This document shows positions 5,012 to 5,072 of a stretch of 5,072 nt of DNA, in pieces; the first letter of the stretch is position 1; every line of letters starts with the position of its first letter. Where the stretch lies: positions 1-5,072 of the forward strand of contig CANQOM010000121.1 in the NCBI GenBank assembly GCA_947625445.1, written 5' to 3'. The translations under genes and the position numbers were made by a program. The stretch is from Candidatus Gastranaerophilales bacterium (lineage in GTDB: Bacteria; Cyanobacteriota; Vampirovibrionia; Gastranaerophilales; Gastranaerophilaceae). The notes under the pieces are model-generated. The model worked only from the letters and a program-made list of their open reading frames with translations. It had not been told where the DNA came from and made no database searches.

Positions 5012-5072
5012 ATGGCGATCTACAAATGTAAGATGTGCGGCGGGGACTTGGAAGTTGCAGAGGGCGTGACGG
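5012..5072 (+). CDS. Start of a zinc-ribbon protein gene (first 20 codons only; runs off window)
   Basis: The ATG at 5012 follows a strong Shine-Dalgarno (AAGGAG at 5000-5005, 6 nt spacing), and the frame stays open for 20 codons to the edge: MAIYKCKMCGGDLEVAEGVT. The CKMCGGDL at residues 6-13 is the first half of a CxxC zinc ribbon; the second CxxC would lie beyond the edge. From memory, this kind of N-terminus occurs in Firmicutes proteins where a short zinc ribbon precedes another domain, among them TIR-domain proteins. That is inference and the downstream domain cannot be seen. Composition is odd: 34 of 61 bases and 15 of 20 third positions are G or C, against very AT-rich neighbours, suggesting recent transfer or a different selective history. 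Confidence 0.8.
   Translation, partial: MAIYKCKMCGGDLEVAEGVT

Overview
The window looks like chromosomal DNA from an AT-rich, probably gut-associated anaerobic bacterium that uses the standard code. TAA and TGA both act as stops, one start is GTG, and genes carry recognisable Shine-Dalgarno sequences. The style of the ribosomal proteins and of the long Lys/Asn-rich orphan, together with a 2-hydroxyacyl-CoA dehydratase activase, makes me think of Candidatus Gastranaerophilales (Melainabacteria/Vampirovibrionia), with AT-rich Clostridia as the alternative. This placement is an inference from memory of such proteins, not from any search.

Layout: positions 1-1939, minus strand, hold the 3' half of the spc ribosomal protein operon in its canonical order, rpsE (S5) - rpmD (L30) - rplO (L15) - secY. 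The genes are tightly packed: gaps of 13 and 19 nt, then a one-base TAATG overlap. SecY runs off the left edge after 242 residues. Where rplR (L18) would normally precede rpsE there is instead a 127-nt spacer (1940-2066). It holds a long imperfect hairpin ending in a U-rich tract, and a TATAAT-like box just in front of that hairpin. Upstream of it is an unrelated minus-strand gene (2067-3752) for a 561-residue, Lys/Asn-rich protein with several hydrophobic segments and helical linkers, which I cannot assign to a family.

A 162-nt, extremely AT-rich divergent spacer (3753-3914) separates this orphan from a plus-strand gene (3915-4910) for an ATP-dependent acyl-CoA dehydratase activase (BcrAD/BadFG, HgdC-like). 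That protein has all the ASKHA nucleotide-binding motifs, the two cluster-ligating cysteines, and a C-terminal extension with four more cysteines. No dehydratase partner lies in the window. After a 101-nt AT-rich gap, a plus-strand gene starts at 5012 with a strong Shine-Dalgarno and is cut by the window end after 20 codons. It begins with a CxxC zinc-ribbon half, and its G+C (34 of 61 bases) is well above its surroundings.

The ribosomal/secY genes act together in ribosome assembly and Sec export. The other three genes show no functional link to them. There is no stretch over 300 bases without a gene. I found no tRNA, rRNA, CRISPR array, insertion sequence or clear riboswitch. The best candidates for something new are the break in the spc operon with its terminator-like leader, the unidentified 561-residue protein, and the compositionally foreign gene at the right edge.
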